A DNA stretch of 64,000 nucleotides from Hemibagrus wyckioides (GCF_019097595.1 NC_080710.1:25334280-25398279), one strand, 5' to 3'; shown: positions 25,636 to 37,290, counted from the first letter of the stretch. The notes: generated by a model from the letters alone, not told the origin. Translations and numbers: made by a program.

Positions 25636-25920
25636 TATATTCAAGGTGATATTTGTCGCATCTGTCGCTGGTTCACCGGTTGTCATTCCTTGGAACAATT
25701 TTGGTAGGTACTAACCACTGCATATCAGGAACACCACAACAACAGCTGTTTTGGAGATCACTATTTGGACCTTGTGACAGTCGCTCAGCTCCTTGCACTT
25801 GCCCATTTTTCCTGCTTCCAATACATCAGCTTTGAGAACTGACTCTTAACTTGCTGTCTAATATATCCCACCCCTTGACAGGTACCGCTGTAATGGGATA
25901 ATAAGTTTTAGTCACTTCAC
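25636..25920 (-). mobile_element. Tc1-type transposon 3' terminal fragment
   Basis: Read on +, it carries 'TCGCTGGTTCACCGGTTGTC', 'GGTAGGTACTAACCACTGCA' and 'CACTTGCCCATTTTTCCTGC', and ends 'CACCTATCATTGGTTTTAAT' plus GTTAT. These are phrases of one end of a common fish Tc1-type element. No transposase motif remains. It continues the antisense run begun at 24359. Confidence 0.6.
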
Positions 25921-25950
25921 CTATCATTGGTTTTAATGTTATAGTTGAAC

Positions 25951-25981
<31 letters not shown>

Positions 25982-25996
25982 GTGTGCGTGTGTGTG
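25951..25996. repeat. (TG)n microsatellite
   Basis: About 23 dinucleotide units with two TGCG interruptions. Confidence 0.95.
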
Positions 25997-26128
25997 GCTT
26001 TATACTATCTGATAATGTCTTTTTTTAATAAACAAGAGACCAAGAACAGTAAATGCAGTGCTTATAACAGCCATCATATTCACTATATTTTCTTTAAATT
26101 ATACGTAAATTTATACCATTAGTAATAT

Positions 26129-26130
<2 letters not shown>

Positions 26131-26186
<56 letters not shown>
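26131..26186. repeat. (AAT)n microsatellite
   Basis: About 18 perfect AAT units. Confidence 0.95.
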
Positions 26187-26188
<2 letters not shown>

Positions 26189-27496
26189 TCATCTACTTAA
26201 TTAAACACTAACCCTTCAGGTTTCACTATGATGCAACACTTGTGAAACTACCTCCAAAGTGAGGGGGTTTATCTATCTCCTTTACTCTCTTTTTTATTAA
26301 AACATTATGGACTCAGCTGGCAGTTGTATGACATGTATGATAGAAATGTTTCATCATACAATAACGGTGATCAAGCACAAGAACGTTATATTGATTTGCA
26401 GCGACTCTACCCTCTAAGGGGACAAGTGGCGCCAAACCATGTCAGTGCAATTTTTCACAGAGCATAACAGACCCACCATTTTTACTTTAATTTGTCACCC
26501 AGCTGTAGTATTCATACATGAATTGAACAGACTGGGAAGTGAAACCAATAGTGGTAACATATTGCAACAAGCATTTTAATTAAGAAAAGCAAAGAAAACA
26601 AATCAAGTTTTTACTGTGTGCTCCTACTAGGTTCTGTTGGTGCTTCATCCACATATGCCTGACGGCTGATCAGTGTTTCTGATCTCTCTCTATTTAGATT
26701 TAGTTGTAACACAGTAATCCAGGTAATGAAAAATGAATAGCAGCTATCATGAATAAAGGAAATGGTGATGCATTAGATCTGTTGCATCTGATTAACCTGC
26801 GGTCAATCAACTAGAAGGTCTTTCTTGTGGCTGAAGTTGCACTGCAGACCTCCCCTGCTATTTTCCCTCATAGCAAGAGTTATGATCATCTGCCACTTGT
26901 GAAATGTCAAAGCCTCATTAAGCTTCCAGCACTCTGAGACACTTTTCATGAGGAAGAGACAAAAACAGCAATATGATAATGAAGTAAAACATGCGGATGA
27001 GCAAGAAAGTGAAATAGAGCTAACTGGAATGGGAGACAAAAAAAGAAGTGGAAAAAAAAAAAAAAAAAAAAAGAGTCAATGTGTGCTCTTCTTTTCAGCT
27101 GTGAGGAGTCCTGCAGAGCTAATTTAATACCCTATGTTTAACAGTATGTCAGTCTGTTTACAATTCGCTCTCTGCATAATACAGCCCACTTCAAAGCAAT
27201 CGCCTTCTGGAACAAATGGTGCATGTGTGCATGCATGGATGCTTTCCGAAAGATAAATCAAAAGATGTAGGGCTCACCCTGTCAAATTCTGCACTGTGCA
27301 TGTACATACTGTGGTTAGTCAACAGTGTCATACAGTAAAAGTGAATGTTTGAAAGACTATAGTTTAGGCTCAACATGTGCACAAGTGTTGGCCTAAATAG
27401 TGAAGCAATTTTACAAAACCTAGATCTCTGTCTCTTTTGATTACTCAAAAAGGTATGACTAAAAGAAAATGAAACACACATAGAGAGAGAGAGAGC

Positions 27497-27530
<34 letters not shown>

Positions 27531-28882
27531 GGGTATGGAGGGGCAAAGGTAAAAAAACATACTTGGCATAAATGGAACACATTTTTCAAGGACATTCCAA
27601 AACAATTAAATTGTGCTTTGGCTAACTTTCCCATCAGTCCTTAAAATTTAGAAATCAAAGATTGATTCTGGATGCCAGCCAATTTCATTTGATCAGAAGT
27701 GCATTAAATGGTAAGGAAGAAAGCAGATTGAATTCACTGTTCAATTATTTGTGATGTTATATTAGTTATATAGCCATATGAAACCAAGCAGGAAAGAAAG
27801 ACACTTGTCATGCAGCTGGGTTTTTCTGTTTAATGTCGGACGATTTTTATGTTTGCAAATGTAAAATGACACACAGTCTTGTCTGTACCTAGTTTCCTTG
27901 TCACTTTAGGCTGCGGATGGTATATATTTATATATTTAATTGTACTCATATATTAATATAAATGTGATGCCCAAAGAGGTCACAGAATTTCAATTTCTAA
28001 TTCAGGGGATGACTTGACTTCATTATCCATGCGATAAATGGCTGAATATTTATAACCTGCAAGAATCTCAGTCTCCTAAATTTGCTGAAATGAGATCAAT
28101 TAAGATTCATTTTTTTTGAGCTTTTATGTGAGATATGCAATAAAAAATGAGAGCAGCTGTCATTAATGTGCAGTCTTTAATTCCTTTCCTCTTCTTTAAA
28201 TCAATAAGTATATGCATTGATCTGTGTATATTTGGATATTTTTCATGAAACATTCAAACTTATGAAAGTCCTCTTGAAAACATCTGTAGTTGTCTCTTTG
28301 TAAAAGAATCTTTTACTCTGCAAAAAAAAAACAACAAAAAAAAAACACCATATCAATAAAAAACAGGCATATTTACATTTGATGCATGATGTATGATTCT
28401 TGGCTTATTTGAGGGAGTGGTTCATAATCACAGGTTTGCTTTCATATAGAAAAAAATCTTCCCAAACCCGTGTTGGATAGAACACACATGTCTATGTGCT
28501 GTTGGGTTTGCAAAATGGAAGGTCATAGGTCCATCTATTTCATTTTTTCCTTTTGGTACTAACACTCAAGCAGTAAAAAGCACCATTTTGTGGATGCATG
28601 GCATGCCGTCATGCTGGAATACCACCTGCAAAAGAGGACCCAATCTCAGACAAGAAGATTTTTAGTTATGGTCTGGTTTTATATATCAATGAAGTGTTCC
28701 CTATCCTCTACTGACCACAAAAAACCCTTTCCCCACCATTGTGAAACTTAAAATAGGAAGTAACTTGAGAAGCTGAACCATCAGGTCACTCGGCATGGCA
28801 GATAGCTTCTATACCTGATGCCACCTACACAGGAGTTCAGAGGAAGCGAACTCCAGATCACTGTTTTCAAAAGGTTTTCTGA
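26187..28882. other. Intergenic, no gene recognised
   Basis: Non-coding, with an imperfect (GA)n microsatellite at 27483-27527 and poly-A near 27052-27072. The 147-codon minus-strand frame over the (GA)n is a simple-repeat artefact. Bases 28480-28860 are less AT-rich but yield no recognisable motif. Confidence 0.5.
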
Positions 28883-29060
28883 TTTATATTTATTGCATTT
28901 GACAGACACTCTTATCTAGAGCAACTTTCATTTTATACAACTGAGGGTTAAGGGACTTGCTCAGGGACACAGCAGCAGCAGCTTAGTGGACTGGAGATTC
29001 AAGCTCACAGCCTTCCAATCAGTAGGCCAATGCCTTGACCGCTAAGCTACCACATCCCTC
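28883..29060 (-). repeat. tRNA-derived SINE, near complete
   Basis: On the minus strand the head reads 'TGGTAGCTTAGCGGTCAAGG' (A box about 29039-29049). 'CCTACTGATTGGAAGGCTGT' follows, then a B-box-like GAGCTTGAATCTC, then 'CTGAGCAAGTCCCTTAACCC', and a tail 'CTCTAGATAAGAGTGTCTGT'. It is the same family as 14711 and 20980. Confidence 0.85.
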
Positions 29061-30490
29061 CAGTTTTTCATTTCACCAAATAGAAAACTGCCCAGGCCAG
29101 AAATAAAAGTGTGAAAAATGACCTTAATCACATTAGGTATCACATCTTTAGCCAATAGCCTACAGTCACAGTGACATGCCCTCACTTTCTTTTGTGTTCC
29201 TGTACATGTTTCACCAATTTCAGGAATCCTACTCAAGGTCCCCAATCCACTGTGTGTCCCAGTTATGTCTGTTCTTTTCCTGTTGTGTATGCTAGAATAT
29301 GTATCAGGGGACAGATGCATACACAGTCAGAAAAAAAAAAAATCACCTGCAGGCTGCCCTTTCACTGTACTCAACTGTACAGGCAGAGGCTTGTGAGAGA
29401 GTCTACTCTCAGTGGTAGTGTGGAACTGCCATACGATCAGTGCAGAATAATCAATGAAAAGAAATATATGGGACACGGCTCACAAGTAAGTGGATGTTCA
29501 TAATAAAAGCTTCATCCAGACTGGCTGCTTTTTATTTGGGTCTTGTTATTTTTATGTAGCCTAGATGCAGATTGCTTGTGTTTAAATGTTCTGGTCTTTG
29601 TTTTCAAAGTGTATTTGTTTATCTATTTGTTTGTTTGTTTAATAATAGTATAATCTCAGTGTATTGTGACTATCTTTTATCATTGTACAAACAAAAGAAC
29701 TCTTAGATGTACTGTATATGGCTGCATGAACCAAAAGGAGCTCAACATAAATGCTCTGACATCAAGATGCCAAATATCTAGAATATGGTTCTGTCTATAG
29801 AATATTATTCACAAAACTTGGTTTTAAACTATCGGTCAATATACATTGTTGTTGTTTGTGGTGGTGGTGGTGGTTTTGTTGTGGCACCTTTAACCCATTG
29901 GTTGGTCTTTTGCTAGGACACACAACAATAAAACATACTTTAAGATCTAACTAAATAATACATCAGGACCTTCTAGGGATAAACTCATGAAAAGTTTGAA
30001 GATGTTAAGAGTGAGGTTGCAGTAACTTCAGTGTGTAGTTCAGTACTTCATGATCAGGACTGGGTTAACAGTAATCTATAATGATGTGAAAACCATCATA
30101 ATAGTTGAAATAAAGTTTATATACATCAGAATGCCAAATGATAAATTAAGATCACTCACTTTGCGATTTCAACAGTACTTCACATGCACACTGGAAACAA
30201 TGGTACGTGTTATATATAAATACCTTAAATTGCCTTAGCAATGTCATCTTTACTAGCAAGGGCATTCTTAAATATTCTCAAAAATGATGATGGACAAAAT
30301 ATATGTTGTCCTTATATTAATCTGGGACCTTTTTTACAGTTTCTTTATAAATATATTTTCTGATGTATAGCATTTAAAACATACAGTATAGGATATTATT
30401 AAATGCAAATTTCTTTAATCATCCCCATGTCTGAACACATATCACTAGCACAATGCGTATTATAATAATCATTAACAGACGCTTCACTAA
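29061..30490. other. Intergenic, nothing recognised
   Basis: No supported gene. Short TTTG and GGT simple repeats occur near 29620 and 29855. Confidence 0.5.
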
Positions 30491-30494
30491 CTGA

Positions 30495-30780
30495 TTTATC
30501 CTAGTTTTGCTTGTGGTGGACCCAGGGCCAAATCCTCGAAATACTAGGCATAAGGTGGGACAACTCACCCCAGATGGGATGCCAGTCTTTAGCGGGGCAC
30601 TGTGCACTCACACATTCACACACTCATTCACACCCAAGGGCAGTTTAGCATAGCCAAACCATCTATGTATTTGGAAGGTGACAGGAAACCAGAGAACCTG
30701 TAGGAAACCCATGATAACATGCAAAACTCCATAAAGCCAATAACTGGGGAGCCACTATACCCATTGCACCAACATACACC
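30495..30780 (+). repeat. Dispersed teleost repeat, family R2, degraded copy
   Basis: Phrases in the same order as at 16993: 'GGCATAAGGTGGGACAACTC', 'GATGGGATGCCAGTCTTTAG', 'CACTCATTCACACCCAAGGG', 'AACATGCAAAACTCCATAAA', ending 'CCCATTGCACCAACATACAC'. It is more diverged than the copy at 16993. Confidence 0.7.
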
Positions 30781-30798
30781 CTTAATATTTCAGAACAT

Positions 30799-30800
<2 letters not shown>

Positions 30801-30842
<42 letters not shown>

Positions 30843-30866
30843 TATTATTATTATTATTATTATTAT
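30801..30866. repeat. (AAT)n joined to (ATT)n, perfect inverted repeat
   Basis: About 13 AAT units (30801-30840) run directly into about nine ATT units (30841-30866). The two halves are each other's reverse complement, so the site can fold into a hairpin. Confidence 0.95.
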
Positions 30867-31069
30867 AAGAATTTCCATTTTGAAGCCTTTGTGATAAAAG
30901 TAATTATATTTTAATGAGCTGAGTTACTACATTAAATTCTGATAAATTGTTGCAAGCCTTGAACTTGAACTTATGTCATTTTATAACAGTAATGAACTGA
31001 ACAGAATTGAATTGAGCAAGTTGTTACTCATTTATAGATTAAGTTATCTTAAGTATCCTAGTCAGAGTC

Positions 31070-31145
31070 TTGATGCCTGGAGCCTATCCTGGAAACACTA
31101 GGCTCAAGGCAGAAATACACTTTAGCCTCTAATCCATTCCAGTAG
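31070..31145 (+). repeat. Dispersed repeat family R2, short fragment
   Basis: 'GATGCCTGGAGCCTATCCTG', 'AGGCTCAAGGCAGAAATACA' and 'CTAATCCATTCC' match the left-middle part of family R2. Confidence 0.55.
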
Positions 31146-33130
31146 CTGTTATTATATCCCTGATAATTACATAGACTTTTTCTATCTTTGATCTATCTAT
31201 AATACCACCAGGCACTAAATTTAAGTCCCTAAGTAAGTCTCCATGCTAAGAAAAAGTTCTTGTGTTAAAAGAAAACCGAAGCAGTTTTCACACATATAAT
31301 TACCACGTGTCAAGTCAGTTTAACAGGCATTGAAAAATAATGGACCTACTTAATAGCTATAATAATGTGACATTCCTTGAAACTAGGTGTATACTGTATG
31401 CAGCATATTACACAATGTTATAATAGTTCTGAAAACAAGATGGATTTAAACACAGTAATAAGAAATAAATAAATAAATAAATAAATAAATGGAAAACTGT
31501 TGGACCCATAAAACAGTGTGTAACACATGAATTGAATTTACTATGATAGTCAGTATTCAGTCGTCCACATCTGACTGGTTCCAGACACGAGAAAGAATCT
31601 ATTGCTCTCACTTAACACAATAAAATATGTTGGTGGAACGAAAGAATTCCCACATGAGACAGGTATCTAATAAAAGAAAGGTCAAAATCAGCAGCTCCTG
31701 CAAACAGAGGTGGACGCTGACAGGTCTGGTATTTACTCTGCAGGAGTTCCCATTGAGCGGGTGAGCAAACTGAAGAGGAGAAACACGTGCTTCAGTAAGG
31801 GAGAGCTGACTGTATTTGCATTCTGCTACTCACTGACAGCAGCAGAAGGCATGAGGTGAGGGGAATCACGGTCTTGGTAATAACTTCACGCTGCAAATAT
31901 TTTACAAAACCAGTGTGGTATTAGAATTTATGTCCAACACACCAGTAAGAAGACCTAGATTTGACCTCAGCTAAACCCTCTAAGGGAAATTCAATATTTA
32001 TTTTTGACACGGTTTCCTAAGCAGTGTTTACTGCTGTGTCAACAGCATCACCAAGGATAAGAGACTATGTTTAATCAATTAATTATTTAATTACTGGGTT
32101 CCTGATTCTAAGCTCAGGTTACTGTCTGTGTAGAGTTTCAATACTGGACTATCCTTCTAATTGATAATACATATAAATTTTATAAAAATACATTGAATCT
32201 TGAACACATTTCTGTCTTTTGAAATGTTACATTTTATTATTTTAAACATTTCCAGTCAATAATATCAAATAATTTTTTAGCCTTAGTTTACTGGTGCTTA
32301 TACAAAGGAATACTAAATATTTCAAATGTATATATTGGAGTGTTTGGGCATTTCAAAAGCAATGGCGCAAGGTTCTTGATAAGCTGTGAAATAACCACAC
32401 ACATGTTAACACAGGAAAGTAAATACCTATGAGCAGGCACAATCCACTTAAATCTACAAATACATATATTAGAAGCTTATTACTATGGGAATCTAAATGC
32501 CAGGGCATTTAATGTGTCTGAAAAAAAAACCTTTTGTATATTGGACATCTGCTCTGGGGGTTTGATTATAATCAGATTCTCCACAGACAGGCTGGAATTA
32601 GTGTAACTCAATAGCCATGACTTGAAAGTAGGAGTAATTCCTCTGTAAATGAAACCTCCCTGAGCTAAATCCAATACAGAACAATAAGCATCCTGACTTT
32701 GTTCTATTTATGGAGGTTTATGCTTCTTCCTGCATTAATGAATTGATACTTACCCTTATTCATCAAAGTTGTGTAGAAATGAGAATAAATTGCTGAAATT
32801 GCTGGAGAGTGCATGGAATATAATATGAATCTGGGTCTTAATCAAGAAAAACATTCTCAAAAAAAATGTTGGTTTGAGATCAAATGATGAATCTGCTTCC
32901 ATTGCATGGACACCTGGAAAGTGGTGCTGGATTTTATACTGATGAACTGTAATGGCTTTAAATTCAAGGTCATGTTCTAAGTCAAAATCATTTATAACAT
33001 GCATGCCGCTGATGTGGTCAAATGCCACCCTACATACATAACTCTCACGTAACATTTGACTCATGCTTAATATATGAGGTCTGAATTTAAAGGTACTCGC
33101 AAACTATGAATTATTATCATTGGAAAAAAT
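31146..33130. other. Intergenic, no gene recognised
   Basis: Non-coding, with an (AAAT)n run at 31463-31490. No domain is seen in any open frame. Confidence 0.5.
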
Positions 33131-33425
33131 ATCACTTGGTCTTTTTTCCAGTTTTCAACTGTCCAGTTTTGGGGTTGTAGCCCATTCACCTCAAGATTTG
33201 ACAGGCATTCTGAGATGCTCTTTGCTCACAATGGTTGTGAAAAACGCTTATTTGGGTTGCTATAGGCCTCCTGTCATATCAGACCAGCCTAGTCATTTTC
33301 CTTTGATATCTCTCATCAACAGTGTGTTTCAGTCTGCAGACCCTCCTCTCAAAGGATGTATTTTGTTCTTCACATACTATAAATGTCAGGAGATCATCAG
33401 TTTCTGAAATACTCATGTCAGCTCA
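33131..33425 (-). pseudogene. Tc1-type transposon fragment
   Basis: Read on +, 'CAACTGTCCAGTTTTGGGGT', 'TGTAGCCCATTCACCTCAAG', 'GCATTCTGAGATGCTCTTTG' and 'CAGGAGATCATCAGTTTCTG' are antisense phrases of the same Tc1-type family as the + strand copy at 36437. Only the DNA-binding-domain part of the element is left, and it is not open. Confidence 0.65.
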
Positions 33426-33760
33426 CTTAAGCCACAGAGATAGACAGACACTTTTTCTCTTATTCTGTTTGATGTGAGCATTAACTACAACTACAACATT
33501 AACTACTCATGAATTTCTCAAGGCATTTGATTTAGTGACCTTGTGCCACAGAAAGGGTGATAGCATGGGGAGTTTCAGAGTAGCGTAAATTCACCTGAGC
33601 TTGCATTCTACAAGACCCTGAATGCATCGTGTAGGAATACATTGCCATGCTGAAATGATTGCATTGTGTCCTTTCCAAGTCATCTCAAAGGATATTGATA
33701 GATCTGACATCTTGGTATGTACATGAGACCAATATTTTTTTCACGCAGATGTTCTTTTTT

Positions 33761-33763
<3 letters not shown>

Positions 33764-33825
<62 letters not shown>

Positions 33826-33829
33826 AAAA
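33764..33829. repeat. (GAAA)n microsatellite
   Basis: About 16 units. It creates spurious Lys/Glu-rich and Phe/Leu/Ser-rich frames on the two strands. Confidence 0.95.
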
Positions 33830-33936
33830 TATTTATTCCATTCAAGAAAAGGAAGGAACAAAAAGGAACGGAAAATAAAATTTATTTCCACCAAATCTAT
33901 AATTCAAAATATAATTCTATAATTAAAAAATATCAA

Positions 33937-33940
<4 letters not shown>

Positions 33941-34017
<77 letters not shown>
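33941..34017. repeat. (AT)n microsatellite, split by transposon copy B
   Basis: About 38 AT units end directly at the left inverted repeat of copy B. A further short TA run (35269-35282) resumes immediately after its right end. Confidence 0.95.
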
Positions 34018-34020
<3 letters not shown>

Positions 34021-35268
34021 GGGTTGGACAATGAAACTGAAACACCTGGTTTTAGACCACAATAAGGCCTCCTTTTGCGGCCAATACAGCATCAATTCGT
34101 CTTGGGAATGACAGATACAAGTCCTGCACAGTGGCCAGAGGTATTTTAAGCCATTCTTCTTGCAGAATAGTGGCCAGGTCACTACGTGATGCTGGTGGAG
34201 GAAAACGTTTCCTGACTCGCTCCTCCAAAACACCCCAAAGTGGCTCAATAATATTTAGATCTGGTGACTGTGCAGGCCATGGGAGATGTTCAACTTCACT
34301 TTCATGTTCATCAAACCACTCTGTCACCAGTCTTGCTGTGTGTATTGGTGCATTATCATCCTGATACATGGCACCGCCTTCAGGATACAATGTTTGAACC
34401 ATTGGGTGCACATGGTCCTCCAGAATGGTTCGGTAGTCCTTGGCAGTGATGCGCCCATCTAGCACAAGTATTGGGCCTAGGGAATGCCATGATATTGTAG
34501 CCCAAACCATCACTGATCCACCCCCATGCATCACTCTGGGCATGCAACAGTCTGGGTGGTACGCTTCTTTGGGGCTTCTCCACACTGTAACTCTCCCGGA
34601 TGTGGGAAAGACAGTGAAGGTGGACTCATCAGAGAACAATACATGTTTCACATTGTCCACAGCCCAAGATTTTCGCTGCTGGCTCCATTGAAACCGACGT
34701 TTGGCATTGACACGAGTGACCAAAGGTTTGGCTATAGCAGCCCGGCCATGTACATTGACCCTGTGGAGCTCCCGACAGACAGTTTTGGTGGAAACAGGAG
34801 AGTTGAGGTGCACATTTAATTCTGCAGTGAGTTGGGCAGCTGTGGTTTTATGTTTTTTGGATACAATCCGGGTTAGCATCCGGACATCCCTTTCAGATAG
34901 CTTCCTCTTGCAACCACAGTTACTCCTGTTGGATGTGGTTCGTCCTTCTTTGTGGTATGCTGACATTACCCTGGATACCGTGACTCTTGATACATCACAA
35001 AGACTTGCTGTCTTAGTCACAGATGCGCCAGCGAGACGTGCACCAACAATTTGTCCTCTTTTGAACTCTGATCTGTCACCCATAATGTTGTGTGCATTGC
35101 AGTATTTTAAGCAAAACTGTGCTATTACTCTGCTAATTAAACCTTCACACTCTGCTCTTACTGGTGGAATGTGCAATCAATGAAGATTGGCCACCAGGCT
35201 GGTCAAATTTAGCCATGAAACCTCCAACATTAATTGGCCAGTGTTTCAGTGTCATTGTCCAACCCCTG
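34018..35268 (-). mobile_element. Complete Tc1/mariner transposon, copy B
   Basis: A 1,251-base element of the same family and orientation as copy A. Left end 'CAGGGGTTGGACAATGAAAC', right end inverted 'CAGGGGTTGGACAATGACAC'. TA dinucleotides flank both sides, but the whole neighbourhood is TA repeat, so the target duplication is not diagnostic. Relative to copy A, about 18 bases are missing between the left end and the transposase C-terminus (after CACAATA, near 34064). Confidence 0.93.
34052..35176 (-). CDS. Tc1/mariner transposase, copy B
   Basis: A second uninterrupted 374-codon transposase of the same family. I count 19 amino-acid differences from copy A, four of them at the C-terminus. 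It keeps the motifs that A lost: GGGS at 218-221, EPLWG with E311, and VWATIS. Catalytic residues are D183, D274 and E311, with 36 residues between the last two. Against it: the linker reads GCKRK instead of GRKRK, and the C-terminus reads AKGGLIVV instead of AKGGPEPY because of the 18-base deletion, so the stop now lies next to the terminal repeat. As with A, the Met at codon 32 (35083) probably starts the 343-residue protein. Of the two copies this one is the better candidate for an active enzyme, but I cannot show activity. Confidence 0.92.
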   Translation of the reverse strand: MHIPPVRAECEGLISRVIAQFCLKYCNAHNIMGDRSEFKRGQIVGARLAGASVTKTASLCDVSRVTVSRVMSAYHKEGRTTSNRSNCGCKRKLSERDVRMLTRIVSKKHKTTAAQLTAELNVHLNSPVSTKTVCRELHRVNVHGRAAIAKPLVTRVNAKRRFQWSQQRKSWAVDNVKHVLFSDESTFTVFPTSGRVTVWRSPKEAYHPDCCMPRVMHGGGSVMVWATISWHSLGPILVLDGRITAKDYRTILEDHVHPMVQTLYPEGGAMYQDDNAPIHTARLVTEWFDEHESEVEHLPWPAQSPDLNIIEPLWGVLEERVRKRFPPPASRSDLATILQEEWLKIPLATVQDLYLSFPRRIDAVLAAKGGLIVV

Positions 35269-35282
35269 TATATATATATATA

Positions 35283-36434
35283 AATCTTTTATTATTCTTT
35301 GAAATTAAAAAAGTGTGCAAGTGTGCAAGTATCATTTGCATAACCTACAATGTTAGTTATTGTTATGTATGCCATAACAAAAAATATTCTTTATGGAGCA
35401 TTACACAAGTTTTTATCCAGGTTCATGTGATACATATTAATAGTAGAAATTTGTTAGACATTCATTTTGATCTTGGAGGGCAGATAATAAATAAATATAT
35501 TGTAAAGAATTCTGCATAATGCATGACAAGGTGTTATTCATGGGTAGTATTGCTACTAAAGTAAACACACTCACAGGTTCCTCACCTTTAGATTATCAGA
35601 TGCACCATGTATAATGTCTGTGGATGTAATTGTTCAATGTTACTCACATCTGTAAAAGCATTCCTAAATATGACATATTTATGTACTGTTGGAGCAGCAG
35701 CCCAGAACCCCTAACTGCCAACATTTTGTCCCCAGAATACTGATGCAACCTCTGCATTTCATGGGCTCTCAGTATGTAAACATGCTGGAAATATTAATTT
35801 GCAAATCTTGCTAGACATTGTGGTTGTGTATGTGAATGAATTGTATTTGGATTGTGCCTCCAATCAATGTGATACTCCAGTAATTGTCAAAACTAGGTTT
35901 GATGCTTTGTAAGCCATGGATCCTTGCTCTCTCAAGGTCAGCTACTAGAATGTTCAATGGATCCAGCAGATCTTTTTTGCTCTGGAGCAGATAATAAGGA
36001 AAAGCATAGAAAACTGACCCAGCACAGCTTATGCCCCCAGTTTCATGCACAACCTCCCAAAACAAAATCAGTAACTCCTAATCTCAACATGCAATACCCC
36101 CATGCTGCTTATTTTAATGTTTCTCTGAGCAAACCACTTCAGTAATATGGAAGGGTGGTTAATTTACTGATTAATTGGACCAGACATGTTGGAAGCAGAG
36201 AAACATATATAGCATTGGGAAAGGGTTAGGAACTTGTGATCTACAGCAATTAAATGATCAAAATAAAGGCTTTCTTTAAAATCCATGAGAATGGAACCAA
36301 TGTGTGGAATAAGGAATAAAGATAGGTCACTCATTGTTGAAGAGAAGATTTGTGCTATGGAGAAAAGAGCCATTTCTGGGAAGGATGTCAAGCATGTCCT
36401 AGGTGGGAATTGCTGTCACAAACTTGTTGGAATG
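35283..36434. other. Intergenic, no gene recognised
   Basis: AT-rich, non-coding. No supported feature. Confidence 0.5.
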
Positions 36435-36436
36435 TA

Positions 36437-37290
36437 CACTCACTGGATACTTAATTAGAAAAACCTGTACACCTACACATTCATGCAATTAGCTTATCAG
36501 CCATTCATGTGGCAGCAGTGCAATGCATAAAACTATGAAAACGGGCCAGCAGCTTTGGGTAATGTTCACATCAACGATTAGAATGTGGAAAAAGTGTGGT
36601 CGCAGTGATTTGACCATAGCAGACAGGCTGGTTGTATATTTGTATAACTGTGAATCCTGAGATTTTCAGGACCAGTCTCTAGAGTTTATTCAGAATGATG
36701 CAATGAAAGGAAAATATCTAGTGAGCAGCAGTTTTGTGGATGGAAACACGCCCTTGATAATGGACGTCAACAGAAAATGGCCAGACTGGTTTGAGCTGGC
36801 AGTAATTCAGATAACCATGCTGTACAATTGTAGTGAGCATCTCAGAATGCACTAAACATCAAACCTCTGGATGGACTACAACAGCAGAAGACCACATCGG
36901 GTTCCTCTCCTGTCAGCTGAGACCAAATATATGAGGATGCAGTGGATGACAGGTTCACGAAAATTGCACAGTTGAAAACATTACCTGGTCTGATGAATCT
37001 TGATTTCTGCTGAGGCAAATAAATGGCAGGGTCAGAACAGCATGAATCCAACGTGTCAACAGTCCAGGCTGGTGGAGGTGTTATACTGGTGTGGGGAATG
37101 TATTCTTTGCACACCTTGGTCCTTTCTTAAAATATAAAATATCACAGCCTATTTAAACATTGTTGCTGACCATGTGCATCCCTTAATAGCCACAATTTAT
37201 CTATTTCTATTGGCTTCTAATGGCTACTACCAGCGTGGTAATGTCACAAAGAAAAGGTTGTCTCAAACACAGTTCAGTGTTCTTCTTAGC
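36437..37290 (+). pseudogene. Decayed Tc1-type transposon and transposase
   Basis: It starts after a TA with 'CACTCACTGGATACTTAATT'. Phrases that follow in order include 'TGGCAGCAGTGCAATGCATA', 'CAGTCTCTAGAGTTTATTCA' (DNA-binding part), 'CTACAACAGCAGAAGACCAC', 'CTGGTCTGATGAATCTTGAT' (the SDES motif with the first catalytic Asp, followed by a stop) and 'TGTTGCTGACCATGTGCATC'. The last recognisable phrase is near 37285, before the catalytic Glu region and the right inverted repeat, so the 3' end is lost. There are many stops and indels. It is the same family as the fragment at 33131. Confidence 0.75.

Noticed and set aside
27191..27634. 147-codon minus-strand frame
   Set aside because: Its central part is the (GA)n microsatellite read as Ser-Leu repeats.
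33904..34248. Frame with Ile-Tyr repeats overlapping copy B
   Set aside because: It arises from the (AT)n array plus an off-frame reading of the transposase.
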